Shown piece by piece: positions 9,015 to 17,225 of a DNA stretch of 64,000 nt (the first letter of the stretch is position 1; every line of letters begins with the position of its first letter). Below the pieces are notes generated by a model. It searched no databases, was not told the origin of the DNA, and worked only from the letters and a program-made list of their open reading frames with translations. The stretch covers positions 2,533,389 to 2,597,388 of the forward strand of contig NC_015577.1 in assembly GCF_000214355.1 (NCBI RefSeq), given 5' to 3'. Both the position numbers and the translations under genes were made by a program. The DNA comes from Leadbettera azotonutricia ZAS-9. GTDB taxonomy: Bacteria; Spirochaetota; Spirochaetia; Treponematales; Breznakiellaceae.

Positions 9015-9574
9015 CAGTTTTTTGCGTACCGTTCTTCTTCGCTAAAAACACAGCCGCAGTATTTCTGCATATAATACTCCCGTTCCCTTGCCAGCCTCTG
9101 GCCCTCACGAAAACGGGGGCGGAAATCGCGGTAGATGAATTCCAGGCGGTACTGGGCGGCAAATTTTTCGCCGTTTTCTTTAATGAGATCATGGTTCTGA
9201 TAGGGGCTGATAAGGAGGGTGGTGGAAAAAGCATCATAACCATTGGCAGCAGCATATGCGGCAGCCTTCCCGAGCCTCAATTTATAGCAAAACACGCAGC
9301 GGGCGGGGCTTTCCCAGGGATGGTTTGACGCGCCATCGCCGCCACAATAGAGGCCTGCCAAAAAAAGGCGGAGGCCATATTCATCTTCTTCAAAAAGATT
9401 TAAGCCTTCCTCCATGGCAAAGCGGGAAAGGGTATCCCGGCGGGAACGGTATTCCGTATAAGGATGGATATTGGGGTTATACCAAAAGAGGTCCGGGGTC
9501 AGGCCCTCTTCCTTAAAAGCCTGGACGCATTGGACAGAGCAGGGGGCGCAGCAGGCATGGAGCAGGAATTTCAT
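9014..9574 (-). CDS. queH: Epoxyqueuosine reductase QueH
   Basis: Last step of queuosine synthesis: reduction of epoxyqueuosine in tRNA by the non-QueG enzyme family. The 186-residue protein starts at ATG 9574 with the diagnostic LLHACCAPCS and later carries CVFCYKLR and YMQKYCGC, cysteines that bind the iron-sulfur cluster and second iron. The longer frame to 9610 would add 12 residues before the conserved N-terminus. A TATATT hexamer sits exactly six bases before this ATG and there is no ribosome site, which supports this start and predicts a leaderless message. It leads the queH-tatD-TVP38-thiD run. Confidence 0.94.
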   Translation of the reverse strand: MKFLLHACCAPCSVQCVQAFKEEGLTPDLFWYNPNIHPYTEYRSRRDTLSRFAMEEGLNLFEEDEYGLRLFLAGLYCGGDGASNHPWESPARCVFCYKLRLGKAAAYAAANGYDAFSTTLLISPYQNHDLIKENGEKFAAQYRLEFIYRDFRPRFREGQRLAREREYYMQKYCGCVFSEEERYAKN

Positions 9575-9580
9575 ATATCC

Positions 9581-9610
9581 AATATAACATAAAACAGTGG
9601 TTTTCGGCAA
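9581..9610 (-). promoter_or_regulatory. Promoter of queH, predicted leaderless
   Basis: Reading the minus strand: TTGCCG (plus-strand 9605-9610), an 18-base spacer, TATATT (9581-9586), six bases, then the ATG at 9574. The transcription start is therefore expected at or within a base of the start codon. No purine-rich ribosome site lies between. Confidence 0.6.
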
Positions 9611-9663
9611 AGATTTTGTTACGATATTAAATATTTATCATTATAACTTAAGCATATCCCTAG

Positions 9664-9693
9664 TTTACTATTTCTGCCCGAAACGTATATAAT
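9664..9693 (+). promoter_or_regulatory. Promoter of the 9747-12846 operon
   Basis: TTTACT (9664-9669), an 18-base spacer and a perfect TATAAT (9688-9693). The start site is expected near 9700, giving a leader of about 47 bases that contains a hairpin and a GGGG-type ribosome site before the ATG at 9747. Confidence 0.6.
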
Positions 9694-9704
9694 TAAAGAA
9701 ATGG

Positions 9705-9720
9705 TTCCGGTTTACCGGAA
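9705..9720 (+). promoter_or_regulatory. Perfect inverted repeat at the 5' end of the leader
   Basis: TTCCGG - TTTA - CCGGAA: six-base arms with a four-base loop, a few bases downstream of the predicted start site. It can form a small stable hairpin at the mRNA 5' end (stabiliser) or serve as a protein-binding operator. The sequence alone cannot separate these. Confidence 0.5.
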
Positions 9721-9746
9721 AATTCAGCCATTTTATAGGGGAAAAT

Positions 9747-10163
9747 ATGAACAAAAGTATCGGCGTTTTTGTGCTGAACATCGCAACAGCACTCTACCTT
9801 CTGGCCACGGGAATCATCGGCCTCGCCGGGAGAAGTTGGAAAAACATTGCAGGCGGAGAAATTCGCCAGGCGGTAGAAGGGATCTTCAAACGCGGCAATC
9901 TTCGTGAAATACTGATAGTTGTCCTGGCAATCGCCGCCATTGCCGCAGCGGCCTTCATTCTGTTGCGCCTTTTTGGCATCGAAGTTGCGATTACCGAACT
10001 CCTCCTCATCATCCTCATGATCGTTTGGTTAGTTTTCATTATCCTTATAGACATCATCCCCCTCTTTGACGGGAAAAACTTTGTGGATTTCCTCAGGAGC
10101 ATTGGCGCCCACCTCATGGTGCTGGGCGGAATGGCTCTTGCTACCGAGAAATTCGGGGGCTGA
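9747..10163 (+). CDS. Small integral membrane protein, unknown function
   Basis: 138 residues with four likely membrane segments: residues about 5-26, 51-75, 80-104 and 118-134. A basic cytoplasmic-type loop (GRSWKNIAGGEIRQ...KRGNLRE) lies between the first two. No recognisable enzyme or transport motif. The ATG is preceded by AGGGGAAAAT. Its TGA shares bases with the asnS start (TGATG), so it is probably co-expressed with asnS and the carboxypeptidase gene. Function unknown. Confidence 0.8.
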   Translation: MNKSIGVFVLNIATALYLLATGIIGLAGRSWKNIAGGEIRQAVEGIFKRGNLREILIVVLAIAAIAAAAFILLRLFGIEVAITELLLIILMIVWLVFIILIDIIPLFDGKNFVDFLRSIGAHLMVLGGMALATEKFGG

Positions 10164-11614
10164 TGCTCATGTTTCCCCTGATCAAGGAACTGCTTGCCGC
10201 TCCCCCTGACGGCCGGGACCTTCTGGTTCGGGGCTGGGTCAGGACCAAGCGGGAGATGAAGAACCTGATATTCGTGGAAGTCAACGATGGCTCCTGTTTT
10301 CAGGGCATCCAATGCACCTTTGATCGGGGAAGCTCCGGTTTCACAAAAGAAACAGAAGCTGCCCTGGAAAAACTCAACACCGGGGCAGCTGTAGAAATCA
10401 AGGGGAAGCTCGTCCCCTCCCCTGCCTCAGGGCAGGCGGTGGAAGCGGCTGCCGAGTCCATCACCGTAATCGGCGAAGCTCCGGCAGAGGCTGTACCCGG
10501 CGAGGGCAGCCTTCCCGACACCCCTCCCTACCCCCTTCAAAAGAAACGGCACTCCCTGGAATTTTTGCGGGAGATTGCCCACCTGAGGGCAAGGACAAAC
10601 ACCTTTGGCGCAGTCGCCAGGGTGAGGAACCGTCTGGCTTTTGCTATTCATGAATTTTTCCAGGCCCGGGGTTTTCAGTATGTCCACACACCTATTATCA
10701 CTGCCAGCGACGCGGAAGGCGCGGGGGCGATGTTCCAGGTTACGACCCTGGATTTGGAAGCCCTGGCAAAGTCCGGGAAGGCCCCCGACTATGCAAAGGA
10801 CTTTTTTGGCAAACGGAGCGGCCTTACTGTTTCTGGCCAGCTCGAAGCCGAGACCTATGCCGCCGCCCTCTCACGGGTCTATACCTTCGGCCCTACCTTC
10901 AGGGCAGAAAATTCCAACACCACCCGGCACCTTGCGGAATTCTGGATGGTAGAACCCGAAGTTGCCTTTGCCCACATCGAAGACAATATGGCCCTGGCCG
11001 AGGATTTCCTCAAAGCTCTCTTTACCACTGTGTTAAAGGATTGCTCTGAGGATTTGGCATTTTTTGATTCCCACATTGAAAAGGGGATTATCGAAACCCT
11101 CTCCTCTGTTGTCGCTTCCAAATTCACCCACATGACCTATACCGATGCAGTAAAAGAGCTTGAAAAAGCCATTGCCGCAAAAGCGGACCTTTTCGAATTC
11201 AAACCCTACTGGGGCTGCGATCTCCAGAGCGAGCATGAAAAATTCCTCACCGAGAAAATTGCAAACGGTCCGGTTATTGTTACCGATTACCCCAGGGAAA
11301 TCAAAGCGTTCTACATGAAGCAGAACAGTGACAGTAAAACTGTGAGGGCCATGGACGTGCTGGTTCCCCGGCTTGGGGAGATCATAGGCGGATCGGAAAG
11401 GGAAGAGAACCTTGGCAGGCTTGCCGCCCGCATGGCGGAACTTGGCATGAAGGCAGAGGATTATTCCTGGTATCTCGATCTCCGCCGTTACGGCTCCATT
11501 CCCCATTCGGGCTTCGGCCTCGGTTTCGAGAGGCTTATTCAATATGTTACAGGCATGGCCAACATACGGGACGTGATCCCTTATCCCAGGGCTGTAGGAC
11601 AAGCGGAATTCTAA
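10163..11614 (+). CDS. asnS: Asparaginyl-tRNA synthetase
   Basis: Class IIb synthetase, 483 residues. An N-terminal OB-fold anticodon-binding domain ([26 protein letters not shown]) leads to the catalytic core. Motif 2 is seen as [22 protein letters not shown] and motif 3 as [21 protein letters not shown]. These features separate it from AspRS: the HLAEF form and PYPR ending are typical of AsnRS. The start may be ATG 10163 or ATG 10169; both fit. It overlaps the preceding membrane-protein gene and is followed by the carboxypeptidase after 5 bp. Confidence 0.96.
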   Translation: MLMFPLIKELLAAPPDGRDLLVRGWVRTKREMKNLIFVEVNDGSCFQGIQCTFDRGSSGFTKETEAALEKLNTGAAVEIKGKLVPSPASGQAVEAAAESITVIGEAPAEAVPGEGSLPDTPPYPLQKKRHSLEFLREIAHLRARTNTFGAVARVRNRLAFAIHEFFQARGFQYVHTPIITASDAEGAGAMFQVTTLDLEALAKSGKAPDYAKDFFGKRSGLTVSGQLEAETYAAALSRVYTFGPTFRAENSNTTRHLAEFWMVEPEVAFAHIEDNMALAEDFLKALFTTVLKDCSEDLAFFDSHIEKGIIETLSSVVASKFTHMTYTDAVKELEKAIAAKADLFEFKPYWGCDLQSEHEKFLTEKIANGPVIVTDYPREIKAFYMKQNSDSKTVRAMDVLVPRLGEIIGGSEREENLGRLAARMAELGMKAEDYSWYLDLRRYGSIPHSGFGLGFERLIQYVTGMANIRDVIPYPRAVGQAEF

Positions 11615-11619
11615 AATCC

Positions 11620-12846
11620 ATGAACCGCCGCATACTTTTACTCGCCTGTTTGTTTATATTAAGCGCAATGCTGCACGCCCAGGCAGATGATGCTCCGCTG
11701 ATAGTATCCAAAGCAGCCGTGCTTATGGATTCAAGTACCGGCACTCTTCTGTTTTATAAAAACCCGGACGAAGAAATCCCCCCTGCTTCATTAACCAAAC
11801 TTATGACCATGCACCTTGTGCTCCGCGAAGCCGAAGCAGGGAGGCTTTCGCTCAGCAAAAAAATATCCCCTCCTCGGCAAAGCTGGGCAAGGAACCAGCC
11901 TTCCCGTTCAAGCCTTATGCACCTGGCCGAGGGGCAAGAACTTACCATAAATGATCTTATGCTGGGCCTCGCCGTTCCATCAGGGAATGATGCCGCCGTT
12001 GCCGTGGCTCTTCAGCTTGCCCCTTCAGTAGACAGTTTTGTGGCAATGATGAACGAAGCCGCTTCCAAGCTGGGGCTTGAAAAAACCCATTTTGTCGAGC
12101 CTTCGGGCATCTCCGAATACAATATGACCACGGCCAGGGAATTCGCTTCCTTTTGTCGTTTCTATGTGGAAACATATCCCCAGGCTTTAAAGAATTACCA
12201 CTCAGTAGAAACATTTTCTTACCCAAGGGCAGAGAATGTGGCTGAAATTTTCCGTGAAAACCCCGGCACTATAACCCAGTCCAACCACAACAGCCTCCTT
12301 GTCGGGGGTCGTGATACAAACAATCGCTTCGTTGAAAAATTTGAAGGCGTAGACGGCCTTAAAACAGGCTACATCGACGAATCAGGCCCCAACATAGCCC
12401 TCACCGCCCTTCGCGACGGCACCCGCTTCATTGCCGTAATACTCGGCGCCCCTGCCGAATGGCGCGGCGACAGAATACGAGACGAGGACGGCCGCCGCCT
12501 TTTAGCCTGGGCTTTCAATCATTACAAAACAGTCCGCCCCCAATTGCCGGAACTGGAACAGGCCCGTGTCTGGAAAGGCAAAACCAACTTTGCAGGCCTT
12601 GCGCCCTCCCTGCCCCTGGATTTCACTTCATTAAAAGAGCGGGCAAACAGGCTCTACTGGAAAACCGAATTAATAGACCCCCTCATCGCCCCCCTCCCTT
12701 CGGGCAGCCCCGCAGGCGAACTGATACTCTCCGACGATCAGGGCGAGCTCCGCCGCATACCGCTTTTGACTACAGAAGACATTGAAAAGGGGAACTTTTT
12801 CAAACGACTTTGGGATTCGATAAGGCTGTTTTTCAGGAAAAAATGA
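11620..12846 (+). CDS. D-alanyl-D-alanine carboxypeptidase (DacA/PBP5 type)
   Basis: Exported low-molecular-weight penicillin-binding protein, 408 residues, that trims the terminal D-Ala of peptidoglycan stem peptides. It has a signal peptide (residues 1 to about 20, ending LHA-QAD). The three active-site motifs are present: S57-LTK60, S121-GN and K248-TG. A C-terminal domain (residues about 300-400) with a basic, hydrophobic end (FKRLWDSIRLFFRKK) looks like the amphipathic membrane anchor of this family. It sits 5 bp after asnS and convergent with the deacetylase-like gene. Confidence 0.94.
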   Translation: MNRRILLLACLFILSAMLHAQADDAPLIVSKAAVLMDSSTGTLLFYKNPDEEIPPASLTKLMTMHLVLREAEAGRLSLSKKISPPRQSWARNQPSRSSLMHLAEGQELTINDLMLGLAVPSGNDAAVAVALQLAPSVDSFVAMMNEAASKLGLEKTHFVEPSGISEYNMTTAREFASFCRFYVETYPQALKNYHSVETFSYPRAENVAEIFRENPGTITQSNHNSLLVGGRDTNNRFVEKFEGVDGLKTGYIDESGPNIALTALRDGTRFIAVILGAPAEWRGDRIRDEDGRRLLAWAFNHYKTVRPQLPELEQARVWKGKTNFAGLAPSLPLDFTSLKERANRLYWKTELIDPLIAPLPSGSPAGELILSDDQGELRRIPLLTTEDIEKGNFFKRLWDSIRLFFRKK

Positions 12847-12903
12847 AGAAAGATCCTCATGATGCATTGTACTCTGCATAACTAATTAAAAGCGAAAATT
12901 GTA

Positions 12904-15153
12904 TTACTCTTTCCCATGTTCCAGCAGGGTCGATACCTTCACTACCGTATACCCTTCCTGCATCAATGCGTCCAGCAGAACATTTAACCGGTTAAAGAGA
13001 TAGTCAACCCGGCCGCCCGGGAGCAGTCCTAAGCGTATTGGTACTAATGCGCCGGGCTTTTTGGCTTCCATGATGCGATCTACCATATCGGAGGCTGAAT
13101 ACTGGGGCAGGGAAAAGCGTATCTCGTCTTCGCGGCTTACCCAGTCCAGGGGATCTATGCTGCGGACGATGGTGGTATAGCCGGCCTGGGCTGCGGCGGA
13201 AGAGACTTCGGGGGAGGCGGCATAATAGGGGGGATGCCAGAGCAGGGCAAGCTCGGAGCCGGTAGCGCGATAGAATTCGTCTTCGTTGCGAGCCAGGCCC
13301 CGGGATATAAAATCGCTCCCTATGCGGTAGCGGGCGTCTGAAAGATCTATGGGCGCAAAGAAGAGGGAGGCGGTTTCGTGGCCTGAAGCAACAATGTCGG
13401 CTGCGGCTGCGGGATAGCGGCGTATGAATTCGCCGCCAAGGAAGAACGTAGCTTTAATGCCAAAACGGTTCAGGGCGTCCAGGGCTTCGGGGAGGCCTTC
13501 GGCGTCATCGTACAGGTCAAAGCAGAGGCCAAGCTCGCGGAGGCCGCCCTGGCGGTCTGTAACAGGGAGAAGAGAGGCTGTTCCCACGGAAGCAATGTTC
13601 CGTATCATGGGGAGGTTCTCGTAGGGGCCGCCGCTCTGCCTGTCGAGGTAGACGCGGTAGCGGGAAGAAACCTGGGAGACGGCCCTCAGCTGGGGGTTTG
13701 GAATTTCGGCCCAGGGGCTTCTGCAGTCGGTGGTGTACCAGCTGCTGCCATTTTGGGCAAGGATGCGGGGCTGGGCATCGCCGGAAACTTTATCCTCAAA
13801 ACCGAAACGGCTTATTTGGGAAAGGCAGATCAAGTCGCGGCGGGCAATACCGGCTGTAGAAGCAGAATTCCCTGAACCCAGGCGTATGCGCTCTATGCGC
13901 TGATCATCGCCTATTGCAAAATCATCGTTACCTATCCACACACAGGAATATGCAGGCCGAGTGCTTATGGTGTCAAGAATTTTCCAGTTGATATAATCGT
14001 AGAGGGCTATGCCGCCTGAGCCCCAGGCCAGGGCTTTGGTGCCGTCGGGCGAGAGGCTTGCGCTTGAGCCCAAAGGCGCTGAAAGGGGGACAAAGGCATG
14101 GCCCTGGAGCCGCCATGCAAGGGTCGGAGGCTCCCCTGTTTTCTGGGCAGGCAAGGAGGCCAGGATTGTTATGGCTCCGCCGCTTGGCCAAAGCACCTGC
14201 AGGCTAAGGCAGGCCCGGGGTACCGCAAGGTATGGAAGGGATGCATCGCCGCTTCCTTCATAATCATCAAAATCAAGGGGGATATAAAAAATATTCCTTC
14301 CCCCCTTCGACAAAATCAGGGAACGGGCATCGGGGGCAATCCAGAAGCTGTCAAAGCCGGGGCTGAATTCAAAAGGGATTTTTCCAGCCACTGTGCCGAT
14401 TTCCAAAAACCCGGCGTAGAGGGCGCGGGCAAAAAGTTCGGCTGCCCTCACCCGGTAGATCGTGGAAGCCCGGAGGTAGAAGAAATCGCCCCCCCTGCCC
14501 CAATACACAGAATTGACAGTTCCCTCGCCAATAAAGCGGAATTTCTCGTCCACAGGGGCTGAGGCAGGATTCACTGTGTAGTAATAAAGCTTGCCGCCGC
14601 GGGCATACACAAAGACCCTTGAATCGGGGCTCCAACTGGCAGGGAAGATGCGATCCGGCCTCTCCACATGGAGGGCAACCGTGATCTTGGCCCCGGAGCT
14701 TGCGTCCAGCATGACAAGGTTCCCGTAAGCGGCGCTTACGGGATCAATATAGAGCAGGAAGCGGCCGTCCGCCGAGACCGCCATGTCTTCCACCCTGCCG
14801 CTTGAGGCAGGGCTGCCTCCTGCAAAAGAGGGGAAGCCAGGAATCTGCCGGGGAAGGCCCCCTGATATGGGAAGCCGCGAACAGCCAAAAGCATTGCGTA
14901 TCTGGAGCATCCTGCCATTGTCTATAAGATCCATTTTTTCGGGAAAGGAGCTGAGCTGCTGAAGGGCGGGGTCAGGAAGGCGGGCAATAAAAAGGGCGCT
15001 TTGGGCCGCTGCCCCGCTGCCAGCCGAATTGGCCTTAAAAAGCAGGCGGTTATCAGCAGACAGATCGAGAGCGGAAAAATTCACCTTCCCCCAGAGGGGG
15101 AAGGACAAAATCAAAAAAGAAAGGAATAAGAGGGATTTAGGCCGGATTTTCAT
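12904..15153 (-). CDS. Exported beta-propeller protein with degenerate polysaccharide-deacetylase domain
   Basis: 749 residues from ATG 15153, beginning with a signal peptide (MKIRPKSLLFLSFLILSFPLWG). Residues about 25-520 consist of WD/TolB-like blades (DMAVSADGRFLLYID, ASWSPDSRVFVYARG, SLSPDGTKALAWGSG). The C-terminal quarter (about 545-740) has the layout of a carbohydrate esterase 4 domain, but motifs are altered. TFDDG becomes FDLYDD, the HxxxH metal site reads HETASLF with only the first His, and RxPY reads HPPY. It may be an inactive glycan-binding relative. A longer reading to 15294 only traverses the upstream gene. Its start overlaps the 67-residue gene by 17 bp. Confidence 0.82.
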   Translation of the reverse strand: MKIRPKSLLFLSFLILSFPLWGKVNFSALDLSADNRLLFKANSAGSGAAAQSALFIARLPDPALQQLSSFPEKMDLIDNGRMLQIRNAFGCSRLPISGGLPRQIPGFPSFAGGSPASSGRVEDMAVSADGRFLLYIDPVSAAYGNLVMLDASSGAKITVALHVERPDRIFPASWSPDSRVFVYARGGKLYYYTVNPASAPVDEKFRFIGEGTVNSVYWGRGGDFFYLRASTIYRVRAAELFARALYAGFLEIGTVAGKIPFEFSPGFDSFWIAPDARSLILSKGGRNIFYIPLDFDDYEGSGDASLPYLAVPRACLSLQVLWPSGGAITILASLPAQKTGEPPTLAWRLQGHAFVPLSAPLGSSASLSPDGTKALAWGSGGIALYDYINWKILDTISTRPAYSCVWIGNDDFAIGDDQRIERIRLGSGNSASTAGIARRDLICLSQISRFGFEDKVSGDAQPRILAQNGSSWYTTDCRSPWAEIPNPQLRAVSQVSSRYRVYLDRQSGGPYENLPMIRNIASVGTASLLPVTDRQGGLRELGLCFDLYDDAEGLPEALDALNRFGIKATFFLGGEFIRRYPAAAADIVASGHETASLFFAPIDLSDARYRIGSDFISRGLARNEDEFYRATGSELALLWHPPYYAASPEVSSAAAQAGYTTIVRSIDPLDWVSREDEIRFSLPQYSASDMVDRIMEAKKPGALVPIRLGLLPGGRVDYLFNRLNVLLDALMQEGYTVVKVSTLLEHGKE

Positions 15154-15340
15154 GGCAGGTGTCGCACTGAACGAGGCCGTCCAGTTCCTTCTCCAGAATT
15201 CCCAGTTGGGCGTCCATTTCCCGGAGCCGCCGTATGGCATACTCCGCCTGCTTGTCTTCAAGACGCTCACAAGCACTGTCCAGTACAGCTTCAAACAGGG
15301 AGTCTTCCGTCAGGGTAAGTTTGCCTTTTTCAGAAGTCAT
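15137..15340 (-). CDS. Small 67-residue protein with CxxCH end
   Basis: Mostly helical, charged protein (LFEAVLDSACERLEDKQAEYAIRRLREMDAQ) ending with C59-DTC-H. There is no signal peptide, so the CxxCH is unlikely to carry haem; a metal ligand is possible. No strong ribosome site precedes it. Instead its ATG overlaps the stop of the 41-codon upstream gene (ATGA), and its end overlaps the start of the beta-propeller gene by 17 bp. This dense chain of overlaps is the main evidence that it is real. Function unknown. Confidence 0.6.
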   Translation of the reverse strand: MTSEKGKLTLTEDSLFEAVLDSACERLEDKQAEYAIRRLREMDAQLGILEKELDGLVQCDTCHENPA

Positions 15341-15462
15341 GGTTTAAGGGTAGTGGAAATCCCCGGGGATATATTCATATCCAGATCCCCTGAATTATCA
15401 AAGGCCCGGATAAAGGTAACTACTGCTATAAAGGCAATGAGAATTATAACAAGCTTTCGCAT
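15337..15462 (-). CDS. 41-residue membrane-anchored microprotein
   Basis: ATG at 15462 with a textbook ribosome site (GGAGG, then TTTC) on the minus strand. The product begins MRKLVIILIAFIAVVTFIRAF, a basic tip plus a single hydrophobic helix, followed by about 20 polar residues. Its TGA overlaps the start of the 67-residue gene by 4 bp. I see no known family. It is probably the first gene of a three-gene unit with the 67-residue protein and the exported beta-propeller protein. Confidence 0.65.
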   Translation of the reverse strand: MRKLVIILIAFIAVVTFIRAFDNSGDLDMNISPGISTTLKP

Positions 15463-15499
15463 GAAACCTCCAAAACAGGTTATCGTTTATAACTATATA

Positions 15500-16795
15500 T
15501 TATGGGGCAAGAAAATCAAGGGGGTTAACCGCCCGCTCGTTCTTGAATATCGCAAAATGAAGGTGAGGGCCGGTACTGTAGCCGGTGTTGCCCACTTCCC
15601 CAATCTTCGTTCCCTGCTTCACCTGATCGCCCTGTTTTACCGAAACCACGTTGAGGTGGGCGTACATAGTCTGGAAGCTGTTTGCATGGCCCAGGACGAT
15701 GAACTTTCCAAAGGTTGAGTTGAACCCTACTGTAGAAACCTTGCCATCCGAGGCCGCTTTAACAAGGGTGCCTATTGGGGCAGCCAAATCCACTGCCGCA
15801 TGGTGCCGTCTTATCCCGGTTATGGGATCGTTGCGCCAGCCAAAGGCTGAAGACAGGCGGGCGCCTTTCAGGGGATAGATGAAAAGCTCGCCCAAGGCCA
15901 ATTTGAGATCCTCGGTCTTCATGCGGGCGCCGGGGACAAAAATAGTCTCCCCTTCCTTAATCACATCCTGCTGAATATCGTTGGCATCGAGTATGGCCTC
16001 GAGGGGCACCCCCATGGACTGGGAGATTTTCGAAAGGCTGTCGCCTTTCTTCACTTTATAGGGTATGCCGTCCATATTGGGAATGCGGATGACCTTCCCT
16101 TCCGGCAGGATGCGGGCATTGGGTATATCATTGGAAGCTATGATAGCATCCATGGAGATGGCCCGGGAAGCGGCGATTTTGGAAACCGAATCGCCCTTCT
16201 TCACTTTATAAGTTTCCCAGGCAAAAGTTTCTGCAAGATTCAGAGGGATGGCCTCGGCCTTGGGGGTTTCAGGAACCGCTAAGGGGGCTGCGGCCATTGC
16301 CATTACCCCGGCAGAGCCCGGGGGGATAACTTCGACAGAACCTGAAGCCGCCGGGTTTATCGCCACTCCGGTCTCGGGATTTATCCCTGCGTAGAGGGCC
16401 ATATCATAGGCCGGCTCTTCATCGCTTATAGGGTTTACAGACACTACGTCCTGGTGCATCCAGCTCAGGGAGGCTCCCTGGCGGTTGTTGATGACCAAAA
16501 CAGTCCCCAAAAGAAGCATGAAGAGACCCGCCGCAGGAAGCAGGGGCAAGGAAAGGGAAAAGCGGCGGGAGAAACGGGGCTTTTTCTCGCCTTCCGCATT
16601 GTCATAGCGGGCATGGGGGGCTTTTTGGGGCCTCTGCTTAACCTGCTGGAAAAAATCCCCATTCCGGTTGACGCGCGGAGGGTTCTTAAAGCTCATTGGC
16701 GCAGGCTTTCCCTCGTGCTTTTTCACCAGGGATTTGCGGCGCCTTACATGCTGGTTGGAAAGAAAATCATTCATAGTTACTTGGTTTATCGACAT
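15500..16795 (-). CDS. LysM/M23 peptidase family cell-wall protein
   Basis: 431 residues. A basic cytoplasmic N-terminus (1-80) precedes one membrane helix (81-103) and a linker. Two LysM glycan-binding repeats follow (about 195-238 and 244-288, each starting YKVKKGDS), then an M23 LytM-type endopeptidase domain. The zinc ligands are complete: H332-xxx-D336 and H411-L-H413, so it should be an active glycyl or D,D-endopeptidase or amidase activator on the periplasmic side. The ATG at 16795 lies inside the -35 region of divergent lepB. A second in-frame ATG at 16774 is an alternative start. No clear ribosome site is visible for either. Confidence 0.93.
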   Translation of the reverse strand: MSINQVTMNDFLSNQHVRRRKSLVKKHEGKPAPMSFKNPPRVNRNGDFFQQVKQRPQKAPHARYDNAEGEKKPRFSRRFSLSLPLLPAAGLFMLLLGTVLVINNRQGASLSWMHQDVVSVNPISDEEPAYDMALYAGINPETGVAINPAASGSVEVIPPGSAGVMAMAAAPLAVPETPKAEAIPLNLAETFAWETYKVKKGDSVSKIAASRAISMDAIIASNDIPNARILPEGKVIRIPNMDGIPYKVKKGDSLSKISQSMGVPLEAILDANDIQQDVIKEGETIFVPGARMKTEDLKLALGELFIYPLKGARLSSAFGWRNDPITGIRRHHAAVDLAAPIGTLVKAASDGKVSTVGFNSTFGKFIVLGHANSFQTMYAHLNVVSVKQGDQVKQGTKIGEVGNTGYSTGPHLHFAIFKNERAVNPLDFLAP

Positions 16796-16817
16796 TTTTT
16801 AGGTGAACGTTTATACT
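16789..16817 (+). promoter_or_regulatory. Promoter of lepB, predicted leaderless, overlapping the divergent M23 start
   Basis: TCGACA (16789-16794, 5/6), a 17-base spacer, TATACT (16812-16817, 5/6), then six bases and the ATG at 16824. The -35 hexamer overlaps the start codon of the divergent M23 gene, so polymerase binding here could compete with expression of that gene. No ribosome site precedes the ATG. Confidence 0.65.
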
Positions 16818-16823
16818 TTATCT

Positions 16824-17225
16824 ATGGGAAAGGTGAGGGGGAGCGGGGCCGTGGGGAAGGCTATACTGGGGGCGTTCATCGCAGCCATCCTCATGAAACT
16901 TTTCCTTTTTGATTTTATGATAGCCGAAGGCCATTCCATGGTCCCAGCCATAAATCCCGGGAAGATGCTGCTGGTCTGCAAGCTGTCCTATGGTTTGAGG
17001 ATTCCGGGTTCAGGGGCCTACCTTCTGCACTGGGGCCATCCCAAAAAGGGGGATATTGTGGTCTTCTACACCCCCCTGGGCGAGATTGCTGTCAAACGCT
17101 GCGGGGAAGTTTCGGGGGAGGATTTCTATGCCCTGGGGGACAACAGCCTCCAGTCCTACGATTCCCGCTCCTACGGCCCTGTTTTATCCGATAACATTAT
17201 AGGCAAGGTATTGGGAGTAAAATGA
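16824..17225 (+). CDS. lepB: Signal peptidase I
   Basis: 133-residue membrane serine protease that removes signal peptides. Catalytic S38 in GHSMVPAI, catalytic K91 in VAVKRC, and the box-E motif LGDNSLQSYDSR are all present, with one N-terminal membrane helix (about 12-33). The protein is near the minimum size for the family. I chose ATG 16824 over the GTG at 16803 because a near-consensus promoter points its start site at this ATG. The stop overlaps the next penicillin-binding protein gene by 4 bp. Confidence 0.92.
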   Translation: MGKVRGSGAVGKAILGAFIAAILMKLFLFDFMIAEGHSMVPAINPGKMLLVCKLSYGLRIPGSGAYLLHWGHPKKGDIVVFYTPLGEIAVKRCGEVSGEDFYALGDNSLQSYDSRSYGPVLSDNIIGKVLGVK

